Shown: in pieces, positions 1 through 12,401 of the stretch
Numbering within the stretch: position 1 is the first letter of the stretch
How the letters are laid out: the number at the start of each line of letters is the position of its first letter
Position numbers and translations under genes: made by a program
Assembly (NCBI GenBank): GCA_964036045.1
Contig: OZ038379.1
Span: forward strand, 16,785,317-16,849,316
Source: Eutreptiella sp. 'Long Island Sound 2002'
Taxonomy: Eukaryota; Euglenozoa; Euglenophyceae; Eutreptiales; Eutreptiaceae
DNA length: 64,000 nucleotides
Direction: 5' to 3'
Notes under the pieces: generated by a model
Told to the model about the DNA's origin: nothing
What the model saw: the letters and a program-made list of their open reading frames with translations, nothing else
Databases searched by the model: none

Positions 1-3000
1 TGAAACTGGGCGGCTCCTTGCGACTCCCAGGCTCTCCCCATGCCTCGAGCGTCATACGTTTGCCGTGACCCTCTGCCCTTCAGAAGCCACAGTCCAACCG
101 CATCCCTCATTCCAAGAATGTCACGAGTGATCCTCGGAATACGTTCTGGGGCGAGTGCCCTTGGCCACAGTTTGGAAGCCTAGGAGGGAACGCTTGCTAG
201 TCCCAGGTAGGGGGTGCGAAATGGGGGGTTGAGTTTCTCCCCAATATCCACGGATCCAGCAGCCAGGGCTCTGCCGCCAGCAGACAAGCCTCTGTATGAC
301 ACAGCTTTCTGTTTCACAAAGCTGTGCGCTCTGCGCAGGGACTGGCATGTGAATGAGGGCTCGGTCTGCTGTGCCATTGCAACGGCTGCAGGCGTACCGT
401 TATTCCATCCGAGCCACGTCTTTCGCAGGCCATCCGCATGCCCCACAGTGTCATGGCATGTATGCCTGGCACACTACCTTCTCCCTGATGTGAAACCCAC
501 TGGGTTCACACTTTGGATGAGAGGGGAATTGCATTTGTTCCACAACATATCAATATCATGCCCAGAAATATGGAATGTTTATTTGGCACTGGCTCTGAAG
601 CCTTCTTTTCGTGCTGCACATGCCGAAAACAATCTGTTTTGAGCGGGTGATAGCGAGATGACTGGGGTCTGAGTGAGTGCTCTGGAAGAGGCTTGGCTGT
701 GCCACTGCAGCAAGCTTACGCATTTTGCGTGGCGCCACGGCGCTCATTTGATATACCATCACCTTGCTGCGGGCTTTTGTTGCTCGCTCGCAATTTCCCG
801 TCTCTTTGAATTCAGGCCTCTTTTGCATTTTTCATTTACGGATACATTTTCATCATTGACATCATCATTGCGGCTTTTTGTAGCTGGCTCTGCATCTCTC
901 CTCCTTCGGACCTGGTCAAAAATAAATTGCACCAAGCAGTGTGAGATTTGGCTCTGGTTTTCATCTCTGGGGTGCGGCATGCTGAGGCATTTCTCAAAAT
1001 TTCTCAACCGTTTCGTGTCATCCAGGTTGGTTCAGCAACAGATTTTTCCATCCTAGGGGGAGCGTTAGCGCGCAAGGCAACTTTTTGGGCTATTTCCAAT
1101 CCCTACCCCTGTGGGACCCCTCTGATTTTGTCTGCGCGGGTCCTAGGGCGCCAACCCGGCGGCCTATGGGTACCACGTTTGCTTCCTCTACACTTTGGTG
1201 CATTTGAAGGGGTTAGTACAATCAAAAGCAGCCTAAAGGCATGTCCCTGTAATCCGATGGCAGCCTTCAAACGGTGGAAATCACGGGCTCCGAGTACCAA
1301 GCCGCGGGAGTTGCGGTGACAGAAGGACCTCTGCGCATTTTGGCCCGTGTACATCGGCAACATGGCCGTGACCAAATGTGCCGACAAACGACCCACACGG
1401 GAGTGCTCTTATTCCGACGTCCGCCACAAGGTGTGTGGTCACACGCAAGCGAGTCATCATGGAGTAATCATGGAGTAGATCCCCAATCATTGTCAAGAGT
1501 TTGAGGCCCGCAGTGAACGTGAGCACATCCAGCGCAATGGGGTAGTGGACTTGCTCGCCAAAATGGCCAGAGGGCTACTAGTCCCAAACTACGATCCCAT
1601 CCGTCCGGAGGATATAGTAGTCTGTGGCAGTCTGTTCAATGTTGTGCACGGATGGTTTGTTGCTTCATTTGGTAGGCAAGGGGCAGCCGTTGGTCTACTT
1701 GGGGGCTTCATACGGCAATGGTAAACTCGGAGACTCAATTTGGGAAATTCATCATAAAAGTAGCGTGCAGGGTGCGCGCAGGGCGTGCGCAGGGCACACA
1801 CTCCTTTCTACTGGCATGGTTCTCCAGCTTGGCCCAGGAACCTCCAACCTGGGGGTTGGTTTTAGCGGGGTTACACAGTGTCAATAACCATCAACAGCCT
1901 ACTATAAGTTGGACTGCGCCGACCCGTCCTCTTCGATCATGCAATTCATGCATACAGTGGGTAGCAATCATGTGGCGGGATGCTAGCGTGTAGTGACAGA
2001 CAGCCTGTCCAGAGATGCATTTGTGGGCTTGCAGCACGGCTATGAATATTTTAGTATCAGACTGCCACACTGGGGTTGTTTTGTCTTCCCCTGCCCCATC
2101 TCCTGGCCCATTCCAATGATTTTGCACACTTACCTCATTGATCTTCAGGTGTTGTGCACACCATTACCAGTGGTGGGGAAGAACAGCCAGTTCATTGTGG
2201 GAGACTGTTTTCCATTGTGTATGGGTAATCAGCCTGAGGGGGGAGGGGTGATTGTAGGTTGAGACTGGATGAGTCAGGCCCAAGGCGGGTTTGTGCATGT
2301 CAGTGGGTGTAGTTTCATTGATGTTGAAGCTGATGTGACCCGGTCACTTGTCCAGACCCTGTCTGCAGATGGTGGCTTCACAAAGATCTTCAGATTTCAT
2401 GAATTGTTTGTTCATCCAATGGAATCCATTTTGTGTGTATTTCCTTGTGCAGCCCTACAAGCATCGATGAATGATGTGCGGCAACGCACATGTGCAGATT
2501 CTATGCCTGTATCTGTTGTATTTTTGGTGACAACGAACAGAAGTGAGCATCGATGAGTTTTTACAAAGTATTCTTGGCTGATACCGTTTGCTTGGACACT
2601 TTGGTTCGTGCTTTGGGTGCCTGGTGGTAAATTGTATTTTGAGCAAGATGCGTGCACGTCTATTTGCATTTACGTGAGATAAGAAGGATGTTCTCCAAGC
2701 GTTCTCGTGTATGCACGCTTGTTTGGGGTTGCGACGAAAGTATTAGTCTCGTTTCTGTGCATTCCGCATGCGTCTCGGAAACTGGACTGTCCCGAGACGA
2801 GGTAAGCCTCCAGGCTCTATGGCATCTGTCTGCTTGCTGCCACAAACTGCCATGATAACCGCCCTGCCACATCGTCCAGGGTGAAAGCCAGCTTTCCGTT
2901 TGGGCAATAAATTGTGTTCCTTTAGTATTCTTGAGGTCTTCCTAGCATTTCTTGCTGCAGCTGTGCAGGTTTGCTTCACAAGATTTGACAACCCCTGTGG

Positions 3001-4249
3001 CAGGTCTTCTGCAGAGCGTTTTCAAGCCCGCCCTGAGATCTTAGCTGGAGCTGACAGCAGGGTTCATCACCCCACGGCCAAAATCCACTCCCAAAACTGC
3101 ACCATGGCTTGGGTGCCTGGGTGCAGGAATTCTCCCCTGGGCTGCTTCACTGCAGGACTGGGAGCGAGCTAGTCCAGCCTTGTGGCTGCTTTCTGGATTC
3201 CTGGCCTGTTGAAGTCCTTGTGGAGGGAGTTGGCTTTTTTGTGCTTTTGCCTCATGGCGTTTCACAGCCTCTGACCTGCAATATTTCTTGATATTTCTTG
3301 GAAGCCACCGCAAATGATGTCAAAGCAAGGTCACAGGTTGTGGAGCTGCTGGTGGTCATTGAGGAGAAATTGGGCAGTGGTTGCCCTGAACAGAACCAGT
3401 TGCCCTTGCTCAAGTTTTACCAGTCCCCTGTCATCTTCGACTCCTGCAAACCACAGTCTGGCACTCAGCCTGGTGCCCATTTACCCCCCCCCCCCCTCCC
3501 CTCTTGAACTTTCCCCCCCTTTTACAACCCCCAACCCCCAAGGGGGGGATGGTCATTTTGACTTTTCTTCTGATAACGGGTGGTTGTGTTGTGCTCTCTT
3601 GTTCTTTCTCTGCTGGTGCCCCCTGTTAGCGTTGACTCCTCTTCACATTCAGACAGAAATGTATGCCACAGGCGCTCATGTTTGGTACCACTCTCACAGC
3701 AAGGCTGCCCCACTGTTGGCAACTGTCATTGGCCCCTCACCCTCTGGACTCAAGTTCCTGCATATTCAACCCCAGAGTATTGAGGACAAGGTTGCGGACC
3801 ATACAGCAGCCATTGTCAGTGCCCTCCTCCTCTGATTGTGACTCACAGTCATGGGGTGGAGGTGGTATGGGCGAAGGCTGCCGTGGGGTTTGAGGACAGG
3901 TTCATGTGTTTGATGGAAAGTTTTACTTTACCCGTGACATTCGCAAGGATGAGCAGATACTCTCAAACAACTGAAGGTGCATGTCAAGTTCAAGCTAGCC
4001 AAGCCAGCTGCGAAAAGGGCTGGAAAGCAGGCTGCACAGTCCGCTTCTGCCATCTTCCAATCCTCAGCCCGTCCCTGCATTGCCCGCTGAATTGCCCCAG
4101 GTCCAAGACTTCAAGGTGGTTTGGACTCGTAAAAAGAAGTTTCATACAGTCAACAGTAACATCATGTTTCAATGGGATTGACACTATGGGCGTTTTGCAT
4201 GCACCGCTGCAGGTATAGTGCTACAGTTTTGTGGTGCAATCCCTGCCAC
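1..4249. other. Low-coding DNA, no gene supported
   Basis: No long open frame, recognisable domain or convincing exon series is visible on either strand. Short open frames are scattered and overlap in conflicting frames, as expected by chance in about 50% GC DNA. A 13-base C run lies at 3,484-3,496. An open stretch around 3,660-3,835 (+) reads like ordinary protein but matches no family I recognise. This may be host intergenic DNA or very old transposon remains; small introns could hide exons that I cannot resolve by eye. Confidence 0.5.
1376..1632 (+). pseudogene. Possible decayed non-LTR retrotransposon C-terminal fragment
   Basis: A broken plus-strand frame contains a Cys/His-rich stretch (His-Cys near 1,487-1,492) followed by an Arg/His-rich helix that reads ...SEREHIQRNGVVDLLAKM. 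Many LINE ORF2 proteins end with a zinc knuckle followed by a segment of this kind. There are internal stops and no RT motif remains nearby. The assignment rests on pattern resemblance only and could be chance. Confidence 0.2.
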
Positions 4250-4267
4250 GGGGGGGGGGGGGGGGGG
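4250..4267. repeat. Poly-G tract (18 bases)
   Basis: An uninterrupted run of G, followed by more G-rich sequence. Similar runs occur at 3,484-3,496 (C), 5,222-5,236 (C) and 6,305-6,314 (G). Such tracts can form quadruplexes and are prone to length errors in sequencing. Confidence 0.95.
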
Positions 4268-4276
4268 TTGGGGGGA

Positions 4277-4672
4277 GGGTAGTTCGGTCACTGTTTACTC
4301 TCTGTAGGAGGCGTTTATTGTTGCTTCTTTGGTGAAATGTTGTTGCCTCACCCACTCACCAGATCATTCAACAGGATTTTATGATCACATTTCTGCACAG
4401 CCTGAGCAAAAGCTTTGAGAATTGAATCACAGCTAAGATTGATGAAATGTGTTGCATGTCCGCTACTACTACCACTCAGTTTGGTGTCAGTTCAGTTCAG
4501 TCACTGAATACCATCTGTAGGAGGCAGGTACTGTTGCTTCTTTGGTCCTATGTTGTTGCCTCAGCCACTCACCAGATCAGTAAATAGGATTTTTATGATC
4601 ACAGTTCTGCACAGCCCGAGCAAAAGCTTTGAGATCGGAATCACAGGGTAAGATTGGTGAATTGTGTTGCAT
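4277..4672. repeat. Two-copy direct repeat, about 185 bp each
   Basis: The segment at about 4,277-4,460 recurs at about 4,490-4,672. Shared blocks include CTGTAGGAGGC, GTTGCTTCTTTGGT, CACTCACCAGATCA and GCAAAAGCTTTGAGA, with scattered differences and small indels. It is an old tandem duplication with no coding potential seen. Confidence 0.8.
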
Positions 4673-5221
4673 GAGGGAAGGACAGCCCCTGAACCTCTGT
4701 GGCATTGCTTTTCCTCCTACTGACTGTGCTTCAGGCTCCTCAAGGTTTGGGTCTGTTGGCAAATTGTCGTTCAATGGTTGCCACAAAAAACCTTCCCTTC
4801 CACTCCTGAGAAGGCAGCAATCCCTACCTGTGAAAAAATTTCTGCCTGGTTTCCTGCTGTCTTCTTTCAGGATTCTGGACCAAGTTCTCAGAGAAGCCCC
4901 AATAATACCCTTCTGTAAAGAGGACCCACCCACCCCTCTTCCAGCACCTGTTTTGGTTGTCTAATTACTGTGATTGCACCCAGTCAGACTTCATCCAAAA
5001 GCTTCCAGAGGCTGGACATATCACAAAGGCTGGACATATCATATCGTCGAATTGTGATGGACAATCAGAGAAGACTATCACGGACATATTGGATCTTCAT
5101 GCATTAAACACCGTTCTGGTTTTTCTGCAGCGTTTGGGTTTCGGTGAAAGCCCAATGTTGTTTGCTATGCAGGGATGTATGCAATAGAGAAAGTAGGCTT
5201 TGTGCAAGTAGGGGCAGTGTG

Positions 5222-6314
5222 CCCCCCCCCCCCCCCGTATAAGCTACGCCCTTGTCCAAGCTACAGTAGCCGTAGGGACCGTAATAATTTTGTGCATAAT
5301 TTAATTATGTACGAAATGTAGTGTGGCCACATAAGACATGGGTTTGTCATCACATTTACCAATTTCAGCACATGTAGCCCCCTGCTGGTGCACCAGGAAT
5401 TTTTTTTTAAGTCTGATGCATCCCATAGGTCCTGAATTGCCAATTTCAGCACATGTGGCCTCCGCACGTGTGTGTCAGCAGTTGGATGTTTTGTGCGCAA
5501 GCCACGCCCTTGTCCAAGCTACGGCGAAGGCGGCGGACACGCAGCCGGGGATCGACCGTCGCGGTCGATTTGAGCCTTGAAGGTCTGCAGTAAGTGCAAA
5601 CCGCAGCAGCAACCAATGGAGCCAACGGGGGGGGGGATGACCTGGTGGTTTGAATGGCCGGTACACAGCACGTCGGACATTGTCAAATAACAGGGGAGGA
5701 GCATACCTGAAACGCGCGTGGCTCCCACGTCGTGCCACGTTTGGTGGCAAAGGCGGCGGACACGCGGCCGGGGATCGACCTCCACGGTTGATCTGGGTTT
5801 TGAAGGTCTGCACTAAGTGCAAACCGCAGCAGCAGCCGCTGGGGCCAAGGGGGGGGGAATGACTTGGTGGTCAGAACGGCCGGTACACAGTGCATCGGAC
5901 AGTAGCATATCGGAAACACGCTTGTCTCCCACGTCATGGGTCGTGGGTTCGAAACCCGGTGGGCAGGCCGCTGGGGGTTCATCGTAGTGGTCGACACGGG
6001 GGGCGGTTTTTCTTTTCGGAGGTTCCAGCCAGCTCAACCCAGTTCCTGCTGTGGGTTAGGGAGGGCGACCCGACCTATCCTGACGAACTGTGGCGGCGCC
6101 CCTGGCGCCGTATCCAAGGATGAGCTGTGGCGCTTCGCTGGACAGATGGGACAATGTGTGTCGCGGCCTGCCGCGTGATACTTGCTGATTGAGGGCATAG
6201 GTCTGTCGGTGGGGACCTATTGCTGAACTTTCCACCGTTCTATGGCCAAGCTACAGTAGGCGTAGGGACCGTAATAATTGTGTACATTGGCGTAGCTTAT
6301 ACAAGGGGGGGGGG
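5222..6314. mobile_element. Candidate TIR element of 1.1 kb
   Basis: The left edge is a 15-base C run followed by GTATAAGCTACGCC (5,237-5,250). The right edge is the exact reverse complement GGCGTAGCTTATAC (6,289-6,302), two bases and a 10-base G run. Just inside both edges the same direct repeat appears (CCAAGCTACAGTAG and flanking bases at 5,256-5,289 and 6,246-6,279). There is no transposase frame. I could not define a TSD because of the homopolymers. It could be a MITE-like non-autonomous DNA transposon or a foldback element. Confidence 0.45.
5525..5985 (+). repeat. Dimeric repeat with tRNA-like pol III boxes
   Basis: Two diverged direct units of about 225 bp (about 5,525-5,748 and 5,750-5,985) share GGCGGCGGACACGC, GAAGGTCTGCA and AAGTGCAAACCGCAGCAGCA. 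The second unit has an A-box-like segment near 5,859-5,875 (TGACTTGGTGGTCAG) and a perfect B-box, GGTTCGAAACC, at 5,946-5,956. The spacing between boxes is longer than in a normal tRNA, and no cloverleaf was found. This fits a tRNA-derived SINE dimer, here inside the TIR-bounded element. Confidence 0.45.
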
Positions 6315-8642
6315 TATGTGTGCCTGTGTTGTTTTGCAAAAAGTGTGTGTGTTTGTGTGTGTGCGCCATTGGGGGCATTGGAGGGATGTATTGTCTGCAA
6401 AATTTGTACCAGTGGGTGCTGGCTCGCTATTATGGGCCTAAAGGTGAGAATTGATGTTTTGGTGGTTCTGTTTTTCTTTTTATTTGATAAGACTGGACAC
6501 ATTAGAGCCAGCCGTGCAAACAAGTGGGCAAATGAGGTGAGCCAGGACAAAATCCAAGACAAGGCCCACTAGGATGTATGATCCCATTGAAAAGCATGAG
6601 CAGGAGGGTGCGGTCACTGGTTATGGGAGGTAACGCAAAGGCAAAGGTGCATAGGGTAAATTGCAGCATGACAGTGTTGCAATGTATGTGGGGTGCAACA
6701 TGTCCTTAACATTAGTTGCGCTTGGCGTTTGGTGAGAGTTATTAGTGGTCCTGACACAGAGTTGCCAAACAGGGAAAGTGCAGGGGTTCCATTGGCACAA
6801 CCGAACAAGGGAGATTGAGAGTGTCAATAGAGCAAGGGTTGTATTGCTGGCTCAAACCAACGGCACATGGTGGACATGGCCTCTCGCCTTCAACCTAATT
6901 CTGTCCCTTGGTTGGTGAATATGCCCAGTGGCCCCTCAACGACACATAGCTCAAGCGCTTAAGGGTCAGCGAAAAGGACCACCGAAAATCGGAGGTCTAG
7001 GTGCAGTGTTGGTAAGCTATTTGTTCTGCGATGGTGCTTTTCATGCACTATAGTGCAGGGCACCTGTTTGTTGTGGTGTAATTTTTTTGCGTTATTTTTT
7101 CAACGTTTTCAAAAACATTGTAGGTTTGCCAATTTTCTTTTTATTTTTGTCATTGGAAGAAACACCCAATTGGGCATGAAACCACGTCCCAGTTGTTACA
7201 CCAGTTTTCAGATTTGGGGATTTGGGACCTTTGGAGAGGATTTATCCCAACAATTTGTTGGTTGGATACTATGGGCTCATCCGGACGTATTTCGCTGTGC
7301 TCATGGATGGGGGGTGGGGCAGTGCTATGCACAGTGCATACGCATTGAGATCTTGGTAATAGGAATGGGAATGGTCAATAGCAACCGGTTGTGCTCCAAG
7401 GCGTCTCCTTAAAGTGGGTAGGTGCCAGGCTAGCACTACAATTTGGAGATTGCATTGCTTTACTAACAGCCGAGAATAGGTCAAGCCTATTACACCGTGG
7501 TGATGCAGCGATGCAGCGATGAGGACGAGCCCGTGGTGATGCAGTGATGCAGTGATCAGGACGAGGCCGTGGTGATGCAGCAAAGCAGTGGTGAGGACGA
7601 GGCCGTGGAGTGCCCCGGACTGGATCATCCGGGGCTGAGCAACAAGGAGCAGCCACAGCCCCGAGGACTGGGTCATCAAGGGGAAATGTGAACTGTGCAC
7701 ATGGCACGGAACGGGGAACGGGACAATGCGTGGTGGCATTTCTGTAATGAGAGAAGGGAGGCTAGGTGAATTTACAGTGTGGGAGCAAGGGCACGAACAA
7801 AGGGCAGGGAGTAGGAGCAACCTGTGCATAGGGCACGAAATGGTCCTTCGGGCCCGCGCCACGGGGTTGGTGGAGGCCCCGTGGGGTATAAACACGCTAA
7901 GTAGGTCATGGAACGGGACGAGTGGACTGGGCCAGTGACGGGGTGTGGCAAAGGGGTACGGGGCATCGCGGGGTTGCGATCGGAACGAGGCAGGGCAATG
8001 TGGGCGTCAGAAAGCGCCAGGCGACAACCCCGTGACATTGGAAAGCCAGTCGCCATGGAGAGGTGAACCATGGGCCAACCATGGGGACCCTGACCACGGG
8101 AAGTCGAGAAAATATCCTGGACTCCGGGAAGGCGGTGAGGTGTCCGTAGGGGTGAGGGTTGACCCTGAGGCCCCCGGGTCAATGGCCTGAGTACGCGTTG
8201 GTTCGTCCGTGAGCGGAATCCGGGGAACGTGGAAACAATCGTCCCCTAGCCTCCAGCCACGGATGGACGACAACCAAGTGCATCCGGGAGCCAAGTGGGT
8301 ATTCCAGCCCGTAAGGAATGGGCAGTGGTGGAATGTGGTTGAGAGCAATGCTGCACTGTCGGCGACGGCTATCCACAAGAAACCCGCCTGCAGGCACCTG
8401 AAAAGCTGTGCTAGGGATGGGGGGGGTACGCCGGAGGAACCTTCGAAGGGGGACCGGAAGGAGCACCCGTGAGGGCAGCGCTTGAAGGAAACCTACCGCC
8501 CCAAGGGAACCTTGTTGAAGTTCTCCGCCGTGAGGTGAGACGCCAAGGGACCTGATGGTGGAGACCCCCCCTTCCCGCCAGAGGCGGCCACCATGTAGAA
8601 TAAACAAGAGGATGTTCGACGAGACTGCATTCGTGGCCGCCC
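6315..8642. other. No gene supported
   Basis: No domain or sustained coding signal was found. The longest minus-strand open frame (7,269-7,895) runs through the minisatellite at 7.5 kb and is repetitive (LHHHGLVLI-like), so I treat it as an artefact. The rest is anonymous DNA. Confidence 0.5.
7497..7608. repeat. Minisatellite, three units of about 36-45 bp
   Basis: Three imperfect copies of a unit built from GTGGTGATGCAG, one or two further GATGCAG-like words and GAGGACGAG-CC. Unit lengths differ slightly. Confidence 0.8.
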
Positions 8643-8671
8643 TTACTTACTTACTTACTTACTTACTTACT
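8643..8671. repeat. (TTAC)n microsatellite
   Basis: Seven tandem TTAC units. Confidence 0.95.
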
Positions 8672-10529
8672 CAGCAAAAGAAACCTACAACTGGTTCACA
8701 TCTCCCGAGCAAAATGCTCAAAATCAAGCCAGTGTAAAATTGGGCCTGAGGCCTCAGATTCAAGAAACTGAAGCAAGGGTGCACATCACTGCTAGCCAGT
8801 GAGCACAAAAACAGTGTTTTTTGAGCGCCGAAGGCGCTTGGTGTCAAACCCATTTTTCCCATCAAGCTCATTTGAGCTAGATTCAGCCATAAAAAACTTG
8901 AAACATTGAAAAAAAAACCCCTAAGACAAAGCAAACGGACAAAGCGCCTTTCCGCCCAAGCACAAGACTCAGGGTCGGCGCGCGTCTCTGAGAGCTGCTC
9001 AACTGTAGTAGAGAATCTGACAGGCAGCGGGAATGAGCTCAGTCTGAAAACCGGTCATGCAGTGGCAAATTGCCACACCCGTGGGTGGCTCTCTCATTGT
9101 GCAAGCGCGCACCAACACACGCAACACACACTGCATGACCTTAGCTGTTCTCTGTTCTTGCTTCCGGTCGTCCTGCGGCTACTCAATAACTCCCTCACGC
9201 GAGCCGATTTGCCAAAAGTTTGCCGGTGTCGCCGCCAGCGCCATGAGTTTTCACAAATTCTGCTGGCCTCGCTGCCAGCGCCTTCCCACTCCACGAAATC
9301 TGCTGGCCGTGGATCGTCTGCAACTCTATCAAATCTTCTACGCGTCGTTCCCCAGCGCTCATGGATGGCGCTGCCCTACGGTGTTGAGCTGCCCATCAAG
9401 GCTCACTGTTAGCACTATCCTGCAGCGCAAGTGAATTTGTTGCACGAGACTTTGTTGCCTCGCGCTGCGCTGCTTATCTCCAGTGTTCTTGCTGATGACT
9501 TGCTTGAATCCATGGGATGAAAGGCAAAGAAAAATATGAAGACGGCAGTTTTGCCAACGGACTGGACTATTGACGCAGTACACAAAGAAGTAGACATTCT
9601 TGTTATCGAAATTAACTTCTGCTGTCCCCTTGCATTCAAACCCGAATCCCTCAAAATGCATAGGAGTACGACACCAAGTCCAAATCAATCTGATACTTAT
9701 CCACAATGTCTATCATGGAGAATTGCCCCATGAAGATGATGTCACAACATAGCAAAATTAGGCAAATCACACCATAATGCCCAAAATTCAATTATATACT
9801 CAAAAATGCATACGGCAAATGTTCAAATGCTCCATGCATGTGTCAAACCGGAAAGTAATATACAAGGGTGATATAGACCAAAGGTCCATGCCCAAGAATA
9901 TCCCAACATTGGCTCTCAAACCCCTCCTGACATATACATGCCATGCTTCACAACTCAGCTCACGAATTTGAGACCTAATTTTGTGAGGCCTCGTGTGCCA
10001 CGCCAAAGTGACCACGTGATCCGGCATATGGTGAGGTACAACACCAAAGCATATGCCAACATATAAGCAACATACCATAGTTCACGGATCTCTAGGCACT
10101 TTACTGTTAGCCGAACAGTTGAGCACATAAAATACAAAAATGAGCATAAAATGAGGTCAAAAACATGCAAACAATGCCAAATTCAAGATAATCACAATAG
10201 TATATAACTTCGCTCACCCATGGTATCAACACATGGCCCAAAACACAGTTGCTTGGGACCATTTGCGAACAATCTCCCCACTTGGATTCTCACATGGACG
10301 CATAGGGACACCTTCGAACCTCCTCATGATACGCACCATGAAAGTGGGAAAATTGATAGTGGCGCTTGTGGGTCGCTCCGTAAGCCCTCCCACATGCACT
10401 ATATGTGCGGTAGACTTAGTCTAGCGCTATGGAGCACACCATTAGGACATGGGCGAAGCCCTTGCCACGTATGACTCCACATATCTTCCTACAAACGGAG
10501 ATATATAACATGGGCGTGAGCATAGCGAA
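8672..10529. other. AT-richer DNA, partly the tail of the E4 3' LTR
   Basis: No coding feature is supported. The upper part (about 9.5-10.5 kb) has the same AT-rich, CAT/TTTTGG-rich texture as the middle of the E3 LTR. It directly continues sequence homologous to that LTR, so it is probably the remainder of the E4 3' LTR. I could not locate the LTR end, because the matching 5' LTR is outside the window. Confidence 0.4.
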
Positions 10530-11475
10530 GCACATACCATCCATATAACACATACCCCTAAAAGTGGCTCCCACCATGGTATGCCATGCCCCTCCATGGA
10601 CATAACTTCACGTTAAAAATACGTAGGAACCCAAGGAAAGTTTCTATGCAACACCAGCACTCGTGCGGTACACTCGAAACCCATATTAAAATATTTGGTA
10701 TCATGGTCCAAGAGTTGTAAAGCACTTTTTACCCTCTTGACCATGATCCTTTGATACCACGGGGCAAGGGCGTTTGACGCTTCCTAAATTAAGTTGAGAC
10801 CAAGGCGATTCCAGCCCATATCTCAAAATTGTAACTCGTCGCAGTGAGACGGAGATATGACTTTTCAAAGTGGCCTCACGAATCAATTTTATTTCGCCTA
10901 TATATCCAAGAAAAATGAAGGAGACAACAAAAGGAAGGTTGATTCGTGATCGGGGAAAAATGTAGGACCACTCGAAATTCATCATATCCAGTGCGGCGAC
11001 CTCGCAATCGAAAATCCGATTCTGAATGTCAGAAAAAATCGGATTAATTTTGCGAGTGTATAACATGAAAATTGCGGAAGCAACGAACCCTTTTCTGATG
11101 AAATCTGATCCTTCATCGGGGTTTCCGCTAAAATATCTGGAAATAACAGTTAACCAATCGGTTTCCGCAAAATTGCGAGCCAACTGCCAGTCGCTGATAC
11201 ATTGACAATGAGAACGGATAGCTGAAAAATTACGGAAACATTATGATAAAAAAACCCTGTTGATTCCTGATATTCTGATATATAAATCTCAGCCGGCGGC
11301 GCCTTGGTATTGAATGTGGCCGCTCATAGCTGGAATGGCCAAGCCTATCACACTATCACATCAGGTTAGGTCAGGTGGATGGGAGAGTATGATATCAGCC
11401 AATGGCGGCTTGCCGGCACATAGATACACACCCCAAGTGACCCAAAGATGGCCACGGGGGTCCAAACCGGCTTCA
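10530..11475 (-). repeat. E4 3' LTR, 5' portion (minus strand)
   Basis: In minus orientation the LTR begins TGAAGCCGG at 11,475, directly after a polypurine tract. Downstream it is collinear and clearly homologous with the E3 LTR: GAGATTTATATATCAGAA, CAGGAATCAACAGGGTTTTT, TTGATTCGTGAGGCCACTT and GGTGTTGCATAG all recur in order. It starts with the same TGAAGC as the E3 and E5 LTRs. Homology fades below about 10,530. The LTR probably continues towards 9.5 kb, but the end is unresolved. Confidence 0.75.
10701..11183 (-). CDS. Conserved open frame inside the E4 LTR
   Basis: A 160-residue frame inside an LTR. It is homologous along most of its length to the 216-residue frame in both E3 LTRs. Shared words include ASAIF..YTR, NRIFD, FEW.Y, RIN.PF, KLIREAT and HIS. 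No known domain is recognised. The frame has survived clear nucleotide divergence between E3 and E4, which could mean a real LTR-encoded product. Alternatively it is a by-product of conserved RNA structure, since the region contains CGAATCAAC and its complement GTTGATTCG as inverted arms. It starts at an ATG, but expression is unknown. Confidence 0.4.
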   Translation of the reverse strand: MARNFAETDWLTVISRYFSGNPDEGSDFIRKGFVASAIFMLYTRKINPIFSDIQNRIFDCEVAALDMMNFEWSYIFPRSRINLPFVVSFIFLGYIGEIKLIREATLKSHISVSLRRVTILRYGLESPWSQLNLGSVKRPCPVVSKDHGQEGKKCFTTLGP

Positions 11476-11486
11476 CCCCCCTTCTC
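11476..11486 (-). other. E4 polypurine tract
   Basis: GAGAAGGGGGG on the minus strand, immediately 5' of the E4 3' LTR. This is the expected plus-strand primer site. Positions 11,487-11,871 between it and the pol stop hold no further feature. Confidence 0.7.
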
Positions 11487-11871
11487 AGAGCGTTGTATCC
11501 GCTCGGAAGTCATTGAAGAGAGGACGGGAGGACCCCAAAGGGCTCCAATGCCCCCCCCCCCCATGTCCCAAGGACACATGGAGGCCCCAAATACGGCGTA
11601 GGCGTCCCCCATGCCCCAAGAGAGGGGGAAGGACACTCATAATCGGTGCCCTCCGCCATATCCGGTCTCCTCTTGATCTACAACATGGACCAAGGGGATC
11701 AAAGATAGAGAAACGTCGTCGGTCGACCTAAATACGTATACCACAATGAAAAATATATGTGGAGACCGAGTGAAGAGGATATATGGCCAATCAAGGCCCA
11801 AAAATCCCCGGATGAACGCCCTCACCCGTCTCCCAAACACAAAGACAAACATAAATGCCAATGGAGATCCA

Positions 11872-12397
11872 TCACGGTGCTACTGCAGCCACCAAATGGA
11901 CCAACACGTCCTTGACATCCAAGGAAAGGTTCTTTTTCCTTAGATAATCCATCCAGACCGTGGTATACCTCGGCACAAAACTGCTCGGAGGCTCCCACGA
12001 ATCCCTGGATGCGGCAAATCCCTTCCAACGGACTTTATATAGCCTCCCCCCAGGCGTCCTCGGGTCTGGCTTGTCCGTCAGGATTTTCTCGGCGGTGAAG
12101 TCGTCGTCCTCACCTTCGTCATCCGAGTCCACATCGCCGGCTGTGAACTCGAAGGTGACGGGACGTCCGCTGGGGTCTGGTGCTCGGGGACGAAGCTGGG
12201 TGTGGTCGCGGTCAAGGATGTTGTTATCCCCAACACGAACCGCATACACATCCTGCCCGACCTTCCGAACAATTACCCCCGGCACATACCACGACGCCTG
12301 CCGATGCCTGGACAGGACATCCTTGTGGTGCCGCTCCACCCATACGGTGTCTCTGAGAGCATATTTCTGGACTTTTCCCTGCTTGAAGTACTTGGCC
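11872..12397 (-). pseudogene. E4 pol 3' end: integrase C-terminus and chromodomain
   Basis: Translation on the minus strand gives an integrase C-terminal barrel-like region (a YVPG..V.KVGQDVYAVRVG type segment), an acidic linker and a chromodomain (AEKILTDK..., YKVRWKGF, DSWEPPSSF). It ends in TGA. The segment is the direct continuation of the integrase at 20,074-22,805, separated by the E5 insertion. Removing E5 and one CTCT copy joins ...EHEKR to AKYF... in one frame. Chromodomains of Ty3/gypsy integrases direct insertion to particular chromatin. The parent gene is disrupted and frameshifted elsewhere, so it is not functional. Confidence 0.9.
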
Positions 12398-12401
12398 CTC
12401 T

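Noticed and set aside
7497-7608. CRISPR-like array
   Set aside because: The units are directly adjacent and imperfect without unique spacers, and the context is eukaryotic.
7269-7895. A 208-aa minus-strand open frame
   Set aside because: It runs through a minisatellite and reads as repeats of a short peptide. No domain and no conserved partner.
1-10529. Host protein-coding genes from short open frames
   Set aside because: None shows a recognisable domain, coherent codon pattern or plausible exon chain. I cannot exclude small or intron-rich genes.
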